A DNA stretch of 64,000 bases from Pontibacillus chungwhensis BH030062 (GCF_000770675.1 NZ_AVBG01000001.1:62001-126000); one strand, 5' to 3'; counted from the stretch's first letter, positions 1 through 9,739 are shown. A program made the numbers and translations. Notes: generated by a model from the letters alone, not told the origin.

Positions 1-1555
1 TGTTCCTTTTCTTCTTCATGGTGTAACTGGAAGTGGTAAAACGGAAGTGTATCTTCAATCTATCCAGCAAGTACTTGATGATGGAAGAGAAGCTATTGTG
101 CTAGTGCCTGAAATTGCGCTTACCCCACAAATGGTGGAGCGATTTAAAGGGCGATTTGGCTCAAGGGTCGCTGTATTACATAGTGCCTTGTCTGCAGGAG
201 AAAAGTTTGACGAATGGAGAAAGATTCAACGAAAGGAAGTGCAGGTTGTAGTTGGTGCTCGTTCCGCAATCTTTGCTCCTTTTGAGAATATTGGTATTAT
301 CATCATTGATGAAGAGCATGAATCCAGTTATAAACAAGAAGACTACCCAAGGTACCATGCACGAGATGTAGCGATTGAACGTGGGAAATATCATCACTGT
401 CCTGTTGTACTTGGTAGTGCCACTCCAACACTTGAGTCTTTTGCAAGAGCACAGAAAGACGTCTATAAACTTCTTACGTTAAAAAAGCGAATGAACAATG
501 CGAGTATGCCTGAAGTAGAACTTGTTGATATGAGAAAGGAATTACATGCAGGGAATAGATCCATGTTTTCCATACAACTTCGAGAGAAAATCGAAGATCG
601 TATTCAAAAGGGTGAACAAGTTGTATTGTTCCTGAATAGACGTGGGTACTCAACTTTCGTTATGTGCCGCGACTGTGGTGAAGTTAAAGAATGTCCTCAC
701 TGTGATATTGCATTGACTTATCATCGAAAGGCAGAACGATTAAAGTGTCATTATTGCTCTCATGAAGAGCCAATGCCTACAATCTGCCCAAGCTGTGAGA
801 GCGACACGATTCGTTACTTTGGTACAGGAACTCAGAAAGTGGAAGAGTCTCTTAACCAACTTATACCAGATGCAAGAATCATAAGAATGGATGTAGATAC
901 AACACGTCGTAAAGGTGCTCACGAGAGGCTTTTAACGAAATTTGCAGACAAGGAAGCAGATATATTACTAGGTACACAGATGATTGCGAAAGGACTCGAT
1001 TTTGGAAATGTTACACTTGTTGGTGTGTTAGCAGCAGATTCATTATTGCACCTGCCTGACTTTCGGTCATCTGAGAAGACGTTTCAACTATTAACTCAAG
1101 TTAGTGGACGCGCTGGTAGGCATACATTACCTGGTGAAGTAATTGTACAGAGTTATACTCCTGAACATTACAGCATTGAAATGGCGAGTCAGTACGATTT
1201 TGAGTCGTTTTATAAGAAAGAAATGAAGATGCGAAAAACGTTTCGATATCCTCCGTACTACTTTTTAACATTGCTCACTGTTTCCCATCCAAATCATTTG
1301 TACACAATGGATGTTACGCAGAAAATTGTGCAATTTTTACGTGATCATCTTTCGGACCAAGCCATTATTTTAGGACCTACACCATCACCGCTAACTCGGA
1401 TCAAAGATAGATATCGGTATCAATGCATGATAAAATACAGAAATGAACCAACATTACACAAGGTCATGAATCGACTATTTCAAATATATGAGGACGCTAT
1501 TCAACAAAAGGATTTGCAGCTCACAATCGATTTTCAACCGTACCAGCTAATGTAA
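1..1555 (+). CDS. priA: Primosomal protein N' PriA (5' truncated by window edge)
   Basis: Replication-restart helicase that rebuilds forks away from the origin. The reading frame is open from base 2, so the gene enters from outside the window. The visible part starts just before the Walker A motif GVTGSGKT and includes the DEEH box (IIIIDEEHESSYKQ). It also has the paired zinc-binding cysteines (CRDCG, CPHCD, CHYCS, CPSC) diagnostic of PriA and the C-terminal helicase lobe (GRAGR). About 517 residues are visible; family members are near 800, so the N-terminal DNA-binding part lies upstream. The GTG at 47 is internal, not a start. In B. subtilis def lies between priA and fmt; here fmt follows after only 18 bases. 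Confidence 0.97.
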   Translation, partial: VPFLLHGVTGSGKTEVYLQSIQQVLDDGREAIVLVPEIALTPQMVERFKGRFGSRVAVLHSALSAGEKFDEWRKIQRKEVQVVVGARSAIFAPFENIGIIIIDEEHESSYKQEDYPRYHARDVAIERGKYHHCPVVLGSATPTLESFARAQKDVYKLLTLKKRMNNASMPEVELVDMRKELHAGNRSMFSIQLREKIEDRIQKGEQVVLFLNRRGYSTFVMCRDCGEVKECPHCDIALTYHRKAERLKCHYCSHEEPMPTICPSCESDTIRYFGTGTQKVEESLNQLIPDARIIRMDVDTTRRKGAHERLLTKFADKEADILLGTQMIAKGLDFGNVTLVGVLAADSLLHLPDFRSSEKTFQLLTQVSGRAGRHTLPGEVIVQSYTPEHYSIEMASQYDFESFYKKEMKMRKTFRYPPYYFLTLLTVSHPNHLYTMDVTQKIVQFLRDHLSDQAIILGPTPSPLTRIKDRYRYQCMIKYRNEPTLHKVMNRLFQIYEDAIQQKDLQLTIDFQPYQLM

Positions 1556-1573
1556 GAAAGGAGATATGCTGAA

Positions 1574-2521
1574 ATGAAGCGTATCGTATTTATGGGGACG
1601 CCTGATTTTGCCGTGCCTGTATTACAACAATTAATTGAAGACCAATATAATGTGGTGGCAGTTGTCACACAACCAGATCGTCCTAAAGGCCGAAAGAGAG
1701 AAATGACACCACCTCCGGTTAAAGTGGAGGCGAAACGTCACGACATTCCGGTATTGCAACCAGAGAAGATTAAGCATGAGTATGGAGATGTACTAGAATA
1801 CCATCCCGACCTAATTGTCACAGCTGCATTCGGTCAAATCCTCCCAAAAGAATTATTAGAGGTGCCCGAGTACGGATGTATAAACGTACATGCCTCGATC
1901 CTTCCAGAACTTAGAGGAGGAGCACCCATTCATTATTCAATCCTTCAAGGGAAAAAAGAAACCGGGATTACAATTATGTATATGGTAGAAGCATTAGACG
2001 CAGGGGATATTTTGAGTCAACGTCGTGTTTCGATTGAAGAAGACGATCATGTTGGCACCCTTCATGATAAACTTTCAGAAGTCGGTGCGGCCCTTTTACA
2101 TGACACATTACCCGATTTACTTAATGGTAATATTACCCCTGTTAAGCAAGATGAAAGCAAAGTAACCTTTGCTTCTAATATTAAGCGAGAGCAAGAGCGA
2201 ATTAACTGGAATAATGACGCACAAACGGTTTATAACCATATTCGCGGTTTACACCCTTGGCCTGTTGCTTTTACATCATGGAACAATAAGCCATTGAAAG
2301 TATGGTGGGGAGTAAAAGTACAAGAATCCTTTAAAGGAAGTCCTGGAGAAGTTGTACGTTTAGAAGAAGATGGATTTGTTGTTACTTGCGGAGATGGTAA
2401 GGGTATTAAGTTAACAGATATACAACCATCAGGGAAAAAGCGGATGGCTGCTGGCGATTTCTTACGTGGAGCTGGTCAGTCTCTTGAGGTTGGCTACGTT
2501 TTAGGTGAAGCAAATGAGTGA
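1574..2521 (+). CDS. fmt: Methionyl-tRNA formyltransferase
   Basis: Transfers a formyl group from 10-formyltetrahydrofolate to Met-tRNAfMet for translation initiation. The protein has 315 residues, the usual length. The N-terminal formyltransferase domain carries the catalytic triad equivalents Asn104, His106 and Asp142, seen in [15 protein letters not shown] and LDAGDIL. The C-terminal OB-like tRNA-binding domain begins around residue 205. The start ATG follows AGAAAGGAGATATGCTGAA, a strong ribosome-binding site. The 3' end overlaps the start of rsmB, suggesting translational coupling. Deformylase (def), a usual partner, is not adjacent here. Confidence 0.97.
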   Translation: MKRIVFMGTPDFAVPVLQQLIEDQYNVVAVVTQPDRPKGRKREMTPPPVKVEAKRHDIPVLQPEKIKHEYGDVLEYHPDLIVTAAFGQILPKELLEVPEYGCINVHASILPELRGGAPIHYSILQGKKETGITIMYMVEALDAGDILSQRRVSIEEDDHVGTLHDKLSEVGAALLHDTLPDLLNGNITPVKQDESKVTFASNIKREQERINWNNDAQTVYNHIRGLHPWPVAFTSWNNKPLKVWWGVKVQESFKGSPGEVVRLEEDGFVVTCGDGKGIKLTDIQPSGKKRMAAGDFLRGAGQSLEVGYVLGEANE

Positions 2522-3863
2522 GATGGCCTTAAGAAACGCAGCACTAGATATTGTTACTCGCGTTGGTGAAAACGGAGGGTATAGCCACCTCTTAATTAAT
2601 CAAACCATTGAAAAGAGAGGATTGTCAGACCGTGACACCTCACTACTTACAGAGATTGTTTACGGAACTATACAACGTAAAGATACTTTAGATTACTACA
2701 TCACACCCTTTGTTAAGAATAAAAAGAAGTTAAAGCCTTGGGTACTTTGGCTACTATATATGTCTTGTTACCAGATGGTTTACTTAGAACGTGTACCTGA
2801 TCACGCTATTATTCATGAAGCAGTAGAAATTGCAAAAAAACGAGGACATAAAGGTATTGTATCTATGGTAAATGGTGTGCTTCGTAACCTTCAACGTAAT
2901 GGAGTACCTTCCCTTGATGAGATCGAGGACCCTATTGAGCGTGTAGCAATAGAGACAAGTCATCCAAAATGGATGGTAGAACGCTGGAGTAATATGTATG
3001 GGCTTGAAGAAACGGCGAGAATGTGTCGTAAGAACCTTGAGCGACCAACGATGTCTGTTCGAGTTAATACGACTCGCTATACGCGCACTCAGGTGATGGA
3101 GACATTAAAAGAGGATGGTTTTGATGTAGAAGCCTCTGCTTTGTCACCACAAGGAATTATCATCTTTTCAGGTAACATCCTTCGTCATAGCATCTTTAAA
3201 GAAGGCGGGATAACCGTTCAGGACGAAAGTTCAATGCTCGTGGCGGAGATGATGGGGCTTCAGGAAGGAATGCATGTTCTGGATTCTTGTAGCGCACCAG
3301 GTGGAAAGTCCACTCATATTGCTGAGAAGATGAATAACACTGGGCGAGTTGCTTCTTTTGATCTTCACAAGAAGAAGGTAAAGCTTGTAGAAGAGAAGGC
3401 GGACCAGCTAGGTTTAACGAATATCTCAACTGCACAAGCTGATGCAAGGCACCTGCCTGAGTTAATAGGTGCTGAAACATTTGACCGCGTATTATTAGAC
3501 GCTCCTTGTTCTGGCCTTGGTGTAGTTAGGGGTAAACCAGACATTAAGTACTCCAAAACAGAAGATGATATTGCCTCTCTCTCAACTATACAGAAAGAGT
3601 TGCTTGAATCAGTCAGTTCATTAATGAAAAAAAATGGTACACTAGTATATAGTACATGTACAGTAGACCGTCAAGAAAACGAAGAAGTTATACAAGATTT
3701 CTTAAGTAGCCATCAGGAATTTGAAGTGGACAAGGATTTCTTTAACGAGCTACCTGAAGATTGTAACAATCTACCAGGTCTAAGTGAGTGGGGTCTTCAA
3801 CTATTCCCACAAGACTTTGATACAGATGGTTTCTTCTTAACAAGATTAAAGCGTAAAAGATAA
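2514..3863 (+). CDS. rsmB: 16S rRNA (cytosine-967-C5)-methyltransferase
   Basis: SAM-dependent enzyme making m5C967 in 16S rRNA. It has an N-terminal NusB-like RNA-binding domain (about residues 1-140). The methyltransferase domain follows, with SAM motif [12 protein letters not shown], motif IV cysteine DAPCSGLG and catalytic cysteine [13 protein letters not shown] chose the ATG at 2514 because AGGTGA lies five bases upstream; a GTG at 2505 would add three residues. The gene overlaps fmt by eight bases. In B. subtilis rlmN follows; here it does not, and 280 bases without a gene separate rsmB from stp. Confidence 0.94.
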   Translation: MSEMALRNAALDIVTRVGENGGYSHLLINQTIEKRGLSDRDTSLLTEIVYGTIQRKDTLDYYITPFVKNKKKLKPWVLWLLYMSCYQMVYLERVPDHAIIHEAVEIAKKRGHKGIVSMVNGVLRNLQRNGVPSLDEIEDPIERVAIETSHPKWMVERWSNMYGLEETARMCRKNLERPTMSVRVNTTRYTRTQVMETLKEDGFDVEASALSPQGIIIFSGNILRHSIFKEGGITVQDESSMLVAEMMGLQEGMHVLDSCSAPGGKSTHIAEKMNNTGRVASFDLHKKKVKLVEEKADQLGLTNISTAQADARHLPELIGAETFDRVLLDAPCSGLGVVRGKPDIKYSKTEDDIASLSTIQKELLESVSSLMKKNGTLVYSTCTVDRQENEEVIQDFLSSHQEFEVDKDFFNELPEDCNNLPGLSEWGLQLFPQDFDTDGFFLTRLKRKR

Positions 3864-3928
3864 GTCCCTTTATGGTTGTTTAGTTATTTGACTATTTTAG
3901 ATAGAACATTTTTTAAGAGAATGATGTG

Positions 3929-3941
3929 AACGATCATCGTT
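3929..3941. promoter_or_regulatory. Perfect 13-bp palindrome in the rsmB-stp gap
   Basis: AACGATCATCGTT is a perfect palindrome around a central C, 66 bases after rsmB. It could be an operator, or chance. No regulator can be named. Confidence 0.25.
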
Positions 3942-3972
3942 TATTTAAGACACTTTACGTGAATTTAGAGTA

Positions 3973-4024
3973 AGAACAACATAACCCCATTGTACTAAAA
4001 GAACATTGGGGTCTGTTCTTTTAT
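3973..4024 (+). terminator. Probable terminator after rsmB
   Basis: Two-part hairpin: AGAACA pairs with TGTTCT outside, ACCCCA with TGGGGT inside, followed by TTTTA. It separates the fmt-rsmB unit from stp-prkC. Confidence 0.55.
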
Positions 4025-4143
4025 AATAGGGCAGGTGCCCTGTTTTAGTAATCAGTAATAATCGCGTGTTTAAAGAGTATGAATGGTCAATTTACATTGA
4101 TCTATTATCATAAACAGCTTAAATAAGAGACGAGGTGAAACCC

Positions 4144-4899
4144 TTGAATGGTTATTTTTTGACGGACAAAGGACAGGTTCGTAGCCATAATGAGGACTCT
4201 GGGGGAATTTTCTTTAACCAAAACAGTCAAGTGTTAGCAGTTGTAGCAGATGGGATGGGTGGACATCGAGCAGGAGACGTAGCAAGTAATATAGCGACGA
4301 CCTCTTTACATAATAAGTGGCTTGACGCTCAACCGATTCAAACAGCAGAAGAGGCAGAGGAGTGGCTTAGGCATACGATTAAAAGTGTTAATCAAGAATT
4401 ATATCAGTATGCATTAAACCATAAAGAATGCCAGGGGATGGGAACAACGATTGTAGCGGCCATTTGTACAGAGGAATTTGTGTCTGTAGCTCATATTGGC
4501 GATAGTCGCTGTTATTTGTCAAATGAATTCGGTTTTAAGCAAGTAACTGAAGATCATTCGTTGGTGAATGAACTTGTAAGAGCTGGTCAAATTACCCGTG
4601 AAGATGCTGAACATCACCCAAGGAAGAATGTATTATTAAAGGCACTTGGAACAGAGTATGAAACGAGTGTGGATATTAATACGGTTATTTGGGAAGAAGA
4701 TGATAAGTTATTACTTTGTTCAGATGGTTTATCGAATAAAATGATGGATAATGAACTGGTTGAATTCGTTCAAGAGCCACTCCCGCTCGAGAAAGCTGCT
4801 GAAAAGCTTGTCACCATTGCGAATGAGCGTGGGGGAGAAGATAATATTTCGTTAGTGCTCGTTCATCATGATGCACCAACGGAAGAGGGTGTTTCTTAA
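4144..4899 (+). CDS. prpC: PP2C-type Ser/Thr protein phosphatase Stp/PrpC
   Basis: Metal-dependent phosphatase that reverses PrkC phosphorylation. PPM family motifs are clear: RSHNED near the N-terminus, VVADGMGGHRAGD, GTT plus HIGDSRCYL, EDHSLVNELV, LLLCSDGL and a final GGEDNIS that supplies metal-binding aspartate. About 251 residues, as in the family. The TTG at 4144 is preferred: GAGGTGA ends six bases before it and the protein then begins like B. subtilis PrpC. A GTG at 4135 overlaps the Shine-Dalgarno sequence. The stop overlaps the prkC start by one base, so kinase and phosphatase are translationally coupled. Confidence 0.95.
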   Translation: MNGYFLTDKGQVRSHNEDSGGIFFNQNSQVLAVVADGMGGHRAGDVASNIATTSLHNKWLDAQPIQTAEEAEEWLRHTIKSVNQELYQYALNHKECQGMGTTIVAAICTEEFVSVAHIGDSRCYLSNEFGFKQVTEDHSLVNELVRAGQITREDAEHHPRKNVLLKALGTEYETSVDINTVIWEEDDKLLLCSDGLSNKMMDNELVEFVQEPLPLEKAAEKLVTIANERGGEDNISLVLVHHDAPTEEGVS

Positions 4900-6932
4900 T
4901 GCTTAAGGGTCACCTATTAAATGACCGCTATGAAATCCAGGAGACCATTGGTGGCGGAGGAATGGCCAATGTATATCTTGGCCGTGATACGATTTTAAAC
5001 CGAGATGTAGCAATTAAAGTACTTCGCTTGGAATACGCGAATGATGATGAGTTTATTGCAAGGTTTCGAAGAGAAGCGCATTCGGCTACAAGTTTGTCTC
5101 ACCCGAATATTGTAAATATATACGATGTCGGCGAAGAAGAGCACATTTACTACATGGTCATGGAATATGTTGATGGAATGACCTTGAAACAATACATACA
5201 GTCATATGGACCTCTAGATGTTCAAGAATCACTCGATATCACTAAGCAAATTACAGCAGCCATCACACATGCCCACGATAACCATATCGTACACAGGGAT
5301 ATAAAACCTCAAAACATATTGATTGATGAATATAAACAAGTGAAAGTAACTGATTTCGGGATTGCTATGGCTTTAAGCGCTACGTCCTTAACCCAAACCA
5401 ATTCAGTCCTAGGTTCTGTGCACTACTTATCTCCTGAACAAGCTAGAGGAGGTATGGCAACTAAGAAATCAGATATTTACTCGATTGGAATCGTTTTATT
5501 TGAGATGTTGACAGGGCGACTTCCTTTTTCGGGACAGTCACCTGTGTCTATTGCTTTGAAGCATCTTCAAAGTGAGACCCCTTCTATGAAAAGATGGAAC
5601 CCACAAGTACCTCAAAGTGTAGAAAACATTGTGTTGAAAGCAACAGCTAAAGACCCATTTCATCGTTATGATGATATATCAGAAATTGATGAAGACTTAG
5701 ATACTGCTCTTCTGCCGGAAAGGCAAGATGAAGCGAAATTTACCGTTCCATTGGATGATGATGAGGAAGTAACGAAAGCAATACCGATTATAACGAATGA
5801 TGCTTATAACTCTGAGCGCACAGATGATACGATTATACATCAGACAGATCATACAGAGGTTAACAGGGATCCTGAGCCACCAACGACTCCTAAGAAGAAG
5901 CGGAAGTGGAAAGGATGGGTCTTTGGGATTTTATTTACGTTAATCGGAGCAGGTGCTTTGGCGCTATTTCTTATTCCGGCCCTTATGATTCCTGATGACG
6001 TAGAAGTGATTGATGTGAGAGGCCTAGAGTACGAGGACGCGCTTAGTCAGTTAATGGAACTCAATTTGAAAGTGAATCGTGAGGCCATTAATTCCACTGA
6101 AGTAGAAGAAGGAAAAGTCATTAGGACTAATCCTGAAGTAGGGTCCACTGTAAAAGAAGGTTCAGAGATTACTGTTTTCTCAAGTCTTGGTAAGAAAAAA
6201 GAAGAATTTAAGGATTATGCCGGAGCTTCTTTCGAGAAAGTCAAGAAAGAATTGGAAGAGAAAGGGTATAAGACTGTGTATTCCAATCTTGAGAATTCAT
6301 CTGACGTTCAAGAAGGGATCATCATCTCCAACATTATTCCAGGTGCTGGGGAGATGGTTCTTCCGGAAGAAACGTCTGTTGTGTTGGTGGTTAGTAGTGG
6401 TCCTGAACAAGTGGATGTACCAGATATAACAGGGGCCACCATTGCTGAAGCAGAGTCTACGTTAGGAAATAACTTTACGCTCGAAGAAGCTGGGCAAGAG
6501 TTTAGTTCTTCTGTTCCTAACGGTCAAATTATTCGTCAGCAGCCAACTGCCAATGATGAAGTAGATATAGGATCGACCGTGAGGGTATGGGTATCTAAAG
6601 GTCAGGAACCACCTTCTTATACTACGATTAATAGAAAATACACCGTTCAAGTCGAACAAGATACATCTCAAGAAGATGAACAAGCTCAAAACAACAATGG
6701 AGAAGAGAACGCAGACCAGCAAGAACCTATTGAAAAAACGGTTAAAATTTATATTGATGATGAAAATGAAGATGTGGATACACCTTATATTGACGAAACC
6801 ATTAATAAAACAAAAGAATTCACTATACCACTTCGAGTGAAACAAGGCTCAACTGCTTACTATAGGATAGACGTAGATGGTGAGACTGTGAAAGAAGAAG
6901 AGGTAAATTATGAAGAAGGTGAAGCTGAATAG
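4899..6932 (+). CDS. prkC: PASTA-domain Ser/Thr protein kinase PrkC
   Basis: Membrane kinase that senses muropeptides and phosphorylates, among others, RsgA-type GTPases and translation factors (known for the family). Kinase domain is residues 10-270: glycine loop GGGGMANV, Lys40, HRDIKPQN with Asp134, DFG with Asp152, and a threonine/serine-rich activation loop (162-172). A basic stretch PKKKRKWK precedes the single membrane helix at about 340-364. Three extracellular PASTA repeats follow (about 370-430, 437-501, 506-568). The last about 105 residues form an acidic, beta-rich C-terminal domain like the Ig-like end of B. subtilis PrkC. 677 residues in total. It is coupled to prpC upstream and directly abuts rsgA. 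Confidence 0.96.
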   Translation: MLKGHLLNDRYEIQETIGGGGMANVYLGRDTILNRDVAIKVLRLEYANDDEFIARFRREAHSATSLSHPNIVNIYDVGEEEHIYYMVMEYVDGMTLKQYIQSYGPLDVQESLDITKQITAAITHAHDNHIVHRDIKPQNILIDEYKQVKVTDFGIAMALSATSLTQTNSVLGSVHYLSPEQARGGMATKKSDIYSIGIVLFEMLTGRLPFSGQSPVSIALKHLQSETPSMKRWNPQVPQSVENIVLKATAKDPFHRYDDISEIDEDLDTALLPERQDEAKFTVPLDDDEEVTKAIPIITNDAYNSERTDDTIIHQTDHTEVNRDPEPPTTPKKKRKWKGWVFGILFTLIGAGALALFLIPALMIPDDVEVIDVRGLEYEDALSQLMELNLKVNREAINSTEVEEGKVIRTNPEVGSTVKEGSEITVFSSLGKKKEEFKDYAGASFEKVKKELEEKGYKTVYSNLENSSDVQEGIIISNIIPGAGEMVLPEETSVVLVVSSGPEQVDVPDITGATIAEAESTLGNNFTLEEAGQEFSSSVPNGQIIRQQPTANDEVDIGSTVRVWVSKGQEPPSYTTINRKYTVQVEQDTSQEDEQAQNNNGEENADQQEPIEKTVKIYIDDENEDVDTPYIDETINKTKEFTIPLRVKQGSTAYYRIDVDGETVKEEEVNYEEGEAE

Positions 6933-7814
6933 ATGTTAAAGGGTAAAATTGTGAAAGCACTCAGTGGCTTTTATTATGTGCAGGATGGAAATTCTGTTTA
7001 TCCATGTAAGGGACGAGGAAATTTCCGAAAGCGAAAAATCACTCCGCTAGTAGGAGACAACGTTTCCTTTGAGATGGATGAGAATGAAGAAGGATATATC
7101 CTTGATATTGACGAAAGACAAAACGAGTTAGTACGACCGCCTATAGCGAATATTGACCAAGCAATGATTGTAGCATCAGTTGTAGAGCCTGAGTTTCGTA
7201 CAATTTTGATGGATCGTTTCCTAGTCTTGATTGAATCAAAAAATATTACACCAATGATTGTATTAACGAAGACAGACCTTGTCGATGATGAGGAGCTTGA
7301 GAAGTTGGAGTCTTACAAGGAAAACTATGAGAAACTGGGGTACACAGTGATTGTGGGCTCTTCAAAAGAAGAGGATGGTCTATTGGGAATTACGCCTTAC
7401 CTTGAAGGGAAAACCACCGTTATTGCTGGACAATCTGGTGTAGGGAAGTCTTCAATGTTAAACGCCCTTAAGCCTCATTTGGATCTTGAAACGAATGACA
7501 TTTCGAAAAGTCTTGGTCGAGGGAAGCATACAACACGTCATGTGGAACTGATTGAAATGTACGGGGGTCTTATTGCCGATACGCCTGGTTTTAGTTCTCT
7601 TGAATTTCAAGACCTGGAATATGATGAACTTCCGGATTGTTTTCCTGAGATGCGGGAGCACGGAGAGTACTGTAAATTTAGAGGATGCTTACACAACAAA
7701 GAACCAAAATGTGCTGTGAAAGCTGCGGTAGAAGAAGGGGAAATTCCTTCTTACAGATATGAACATTACTTGCAGTTCTTAGAAGAAATACAAAACAGAA
7801 AGCCGAGGTACTGA
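6933..7814 (+). CDS. rsgA: Small ribosomal subunit biogenesis GTPase RsgA
   Basis: Circularly permuted GTPase acting in late 30S maturation. An N-terminal OB fold is followed by the G4 motif LTKTD, then the P-loop GQSGVGKSS near residue 166 and DTPG further on: the permuted order typical of the family. The C-terminal zinc site reads CKFRGCLHNKEPKC. 293 residues. The start ATG follows the prkC stop directly. Co-transcription with prpC-prkC agrees with the known phosphorylation of RsgA by PrkC in B. subtilis; phosphorylation here is inference. Confidence 0.96.
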   Translation: MLKGKIVKALSGFYYVQDGNSVYPCKGRGNFRKRKITPLVGDNVSFEMDENEEGYILDIDERQNELVRPPIANIDQAMIVASVVEPEFRTILMDRFLVLIESKNITPMIVLTKTDLVDDEELEKLESYKENYEKLGYTVIVGSSKEEDGLLGITPYLEGKTTVIAGQSGVGKSSMLNALKPHLDLETNDISKSLGRGKHTTRHVELIEMYGGLIADTPGFSSLEFQDLEYDELPDCFPEMREHGEYCKFRGCLHNKEPKCAVKAAVEEGEIPSYRYEHYLQFLEEIQNRKPRY

Positions 7815-7817
7815 TCT

Positions 7818-8471
7818 ATGACAAAAATTGCTCCATCTATATTATCTGCTGACTTTGCTAAGTTAGGAGAAGAAATAAAAGATATTGAACAAGGCGGTGC
7901 TGAATATGTACACGTGGATGTGATGGATGGTCATTTTGTTCCAAATATCACGATTGGACCACTTATTGTAGATGCAATTAAACCACACACTAACTTGCCA
8001 CTTGATGTTCACTTAATGATTGAAAATCCAGATCAGTACATTCCACAGTTTGCTTCTGCTGGTGCAGATATTATTTCTGTTCACCAAGAAGCGTGCCCTC
8101 ACCTTCATAGAACAATTCAGTTGATTAAATCAACTGGTGTAAAAGCGGGTGTAGTCATAAACCCTGCTACACCTGTAGAGATGATCAAGTCTGTATTGCC
8201 TGATGTGGATTTAGTTCTCCTCATGACTGTTAACCCTGGGTTTGGTGGACAACAATTTATTGAAAATGTTGTGCCTAAAATTAAAGAGGTGGCAAACTTG
8301 AGAGAAGAATTTGGGTATAACTTTGAAATTGAAGTTGATGGTGGAGTTAAAGAAGGCACAGCTCAAACATGTGTAGAAGCGGGAGCTGACGTTCTTGTTG
8401 CGGGAAGTGCTGTCTTTAATAAAGAGAACCGAGGGGAAGCGATTCAAGCGCTATTAGCCACTCACGTGTAA
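7818..8471 (+). CDS. rpe: Ribulose-phosphate 3-epimerase
   Basis: Interconverts ribulose-5-phosphate and xylulose-5-phosphate in the pentose phosphate pathway. TIM-barrel signatures are present: APSILSADFAKLGEE at the N-terminus, HVDVMDGHFVPN, LDVHLMIENP, VNPGFGGQ and EVDGGV. 217 residues, full length. It begins three bases after rsgA and ends the prpC-prkC-rsgA-rpe transcription unit before two hairpin terminators. Confidence 0.97.
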   Translation: MTKIAPSILSADFAKLGEEIKDIEQGGAEYVHVDVMDGHFVPNITIGPLIVDAIKPHTNLPLDVHLMIENPDQYIPQFASAGADIISVHQEACPHLHRTIQLIKSTGVKAGVVINPATPVEMIKSVLPDVDLVLLMTVNPGFGGQQFIENVVPKIKEVANLREEFGYNFEIEVDGGVKEGTAQTCVEAGADVLVAGSAVFNKENRGEAIQALLATHV

Positions 8472-8475
8472 AATG

Positions 8476-8543
8476 AATGAGCACTTGATTAGAGTCGCAC
8501 CTAATAGATCGACTAGCAAAAATAAGTAGGCTGCTCATTTTTG
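8476..8543 (+). terminator. Long-loop hairpin after rpe
   Basis: AATGAGCA pairs with TGCTCATT across a loop that itself contains AGTCG/CGACT. A short T run follows. Plausible terminator. Confidence 0.5.
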
Positions 8544-8588
8544 TGTGAGTTATACACTAACTACCCGTCTTATATTTTCCTAGATAAC

Positions 8589-8627
8589 AAAAAGGCTGAC
8601 CCTTTAGGAATGGGATCAGCCTTTTTT
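8589..8627 (+). terminator. Rho-independent terminator between rpe and thiN
   Basis: AAAAAGGCTGA pairs with TCAGCCTTTTTT, and an inner CC/GG part extends the stem. The A and T runs on both sides could let it work in either direction. Confidence 0.85.
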
Positions 8628-8649
8628 CATAGAATGTAGAAAGGGTGAA

Positions 8650-9321
8650 ATGATGAAAGGGATCGCAATAGTTGGGGGAGGGCCTAGTGAGCACATTCCC
8701 TCATTAATACAATACAAAGAAGAAGAGATTACATGGATTGGTGCTGATCATGGGGCTATCACCCTTGTAGAAGATGGGATCTCTCCAGACTTTGCTGTAG
8801 GAGATTTTGATTCTGTTACTGAAGAAGAATTAGAAAAGATTAAGCGTTCGGCAAAGGAGTTCACAAAGCACCCGGCCGAAAAGGATGAGACTGATTTAGA
8901 AATTGCAGTACGAAAGGCTTTGATGTTGAATCCAGAAGTTATTTACTTCTTTGGTGTCACAGGAGGAAGGTTGGATCATGCTTTAACCAACTTGCAAATT
9001 CTAGCTCCACTAGAAGCTCAAGGGATTAAAGGGGTGATTATTGATAAGGGGAATTGGGTTGAATGTAAATCCCCCGGGAGTCACGAAGTGCAGTTTGACC
9101 CTGGCTATCCGAACATTTCATTTATTCCATTCACCCCTGAGGTTCAGGGTCTAACACTTGAGGGGTTTTATTATCCTTTAGAAAATGCCTTCGTCCCATG
9201 GGGGTCAACATTGTGTGTGTCGAATAAGCTTATTTCAGAAAAAGGTACTTTTTCATTTGAGCATGGCATACTATTACTAATAAAGAGCCGAGATGTACTA
9301 AGTGAAACTAGGAAATCCTAA
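8650..9321 (+). CDS. thiN: Thiamine pyrophosphokinase
   Basis: Converts thiamine and ATP to thiamine pyrophosphate. Family features: N-terminal IVGGGP, the WIGADHGA segment, FAVGDFDSV with metal-binding aspartates, EKDETDLEIA, and GVTGGRLDHALTN. 223 residues. AAAGGGTGA gives the ribosome-binding site; ATG at 8650 or 8653 is possible. No TPP riboswitch is visible upstream. Same position as B. subtilis thiN, followed by spoVM. Confidence 0.94.
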   Translation: MMKGIAIVGGGPSEHIPSLIQYKEEEITWIGADHGAITLVEDGISPDFAVGDFDSVTEEELEKIKRSAKEFTKHPAEKDETDLEIAVRKALMLNPEVIYFFGVTGGRLDHALTNLQILAPLEAQGIKGVIIDKGNWVECKSPGSHEVQFDPGYPNISFIPFTPEVQGLTLEGFYYPLENAFVPWGSTLCVSNKLISEKGTFSFEHGILLLIKSRDVLSETRKS

Positions 9322-9361
9322 GGCTGTTAAAGGTCATTGTATGTTAGAGGAGGGGGACCAG

Positions 9362-9442
9362 TTGAAATTTTATACCATTAAACTCCCACGCTTCATTGGT
9401 GGTTTCGTGCGCGTCATCATAGGTACCTTCAAAAAAGACTAA
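9362..9442 (+). CDS. spoVM: Stage V sporulation protein M (26 residues)
   Basis: Amphipathic micropeptide that recognises the convex forespore membrane and anchors SpoIVA during spore coat assembly. The frame from TTG at 9362 encodes MKFYTIKLPRFIGGFVRV followed by IIGTFKKD. This is nearly identical in pattern to B. subtilis SpoVM, with the helix-breaking Pro9 and basic C-terminus. GAGGAGGGGGA lies six bases upstream of the TTG. The gene sits between thiN and rpmB as in B. subtilis. It is easily missed because of its size and TTG start. Confidence 0.95.
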   Translation: MKFYTIKLPRFIGGFVRVIIGTFKKD

Positions 9443-9499
9443 AGGCGTACGACGTCTAACGCATGTTCTCATTTGTAGTAATTTCTTATCTTTGGATAC

Positions 9500-9529
9500 A
9501 AAAAAAGCACCCTGAAGGGTGCTTTTTTT
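9500..9529. terminator. Bidirectional terminator between spoVM and rpmB
   Basis: Perfect 14-bp inverted repeat: seven A residues plus GCACCCT, a GA loop, then AGGGTGC plus seven T residues. The symmetric A and T runs serve convergent spoVM and rpmB. Confidence 0.92.
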
Positions 9530-9550
9530 GTATGGTAAAATGCTTAGCGA

Positions 9551-9739
9551 TTAAACGCGTTGAATTTTACCGGATTTAAGAGCACGTGTTGAAACGTAAA
9601 CCTTTTGAGGCTTACCGTCGATCATAACACGTACTTTTTGTACGTTAGATTTAAATTGACGTTTACTAGCGTTCATAGCGTGTGAACGGTTGTTTCCAGT
9701 AGTTGTTTTACGGCCTGTAACAGCACATTTACGACTCAT
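9551..9739 (-). CDS. rpmB: 50S ribosomal protein L28
   Basis: 62-residue ribosomal protein starting [12 protein letters not shown] and ending LKSGKIQRV, with the usual GNNRSHAMN segment. The start at 9739 is chosen because GGAGGGAAAATT precedes it. A longer frame reaching 9823 only adds leader sequence. The early cysteine CAVTG is kept, but the second N-terminal CXXC cysteine pair found in zinc-binding L28 forms is missing, so this is a zinc-independent form. Transcribed against its neighbours, as in B. subtilis. Confidence 0.96.
   Translation of the reverse strand: MSRKCAVTGRKTTTGNNRSHAMNASKRQFKSNVQKVRVMIDGKPQKVYVSTRALKSGKIQRV

Noticed and set aside
6187-6429. Alternative-frame ORF inside prkC
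   Set aside because: Overlaps the PASTA coding region, which is intact; Lys-rich shadow.
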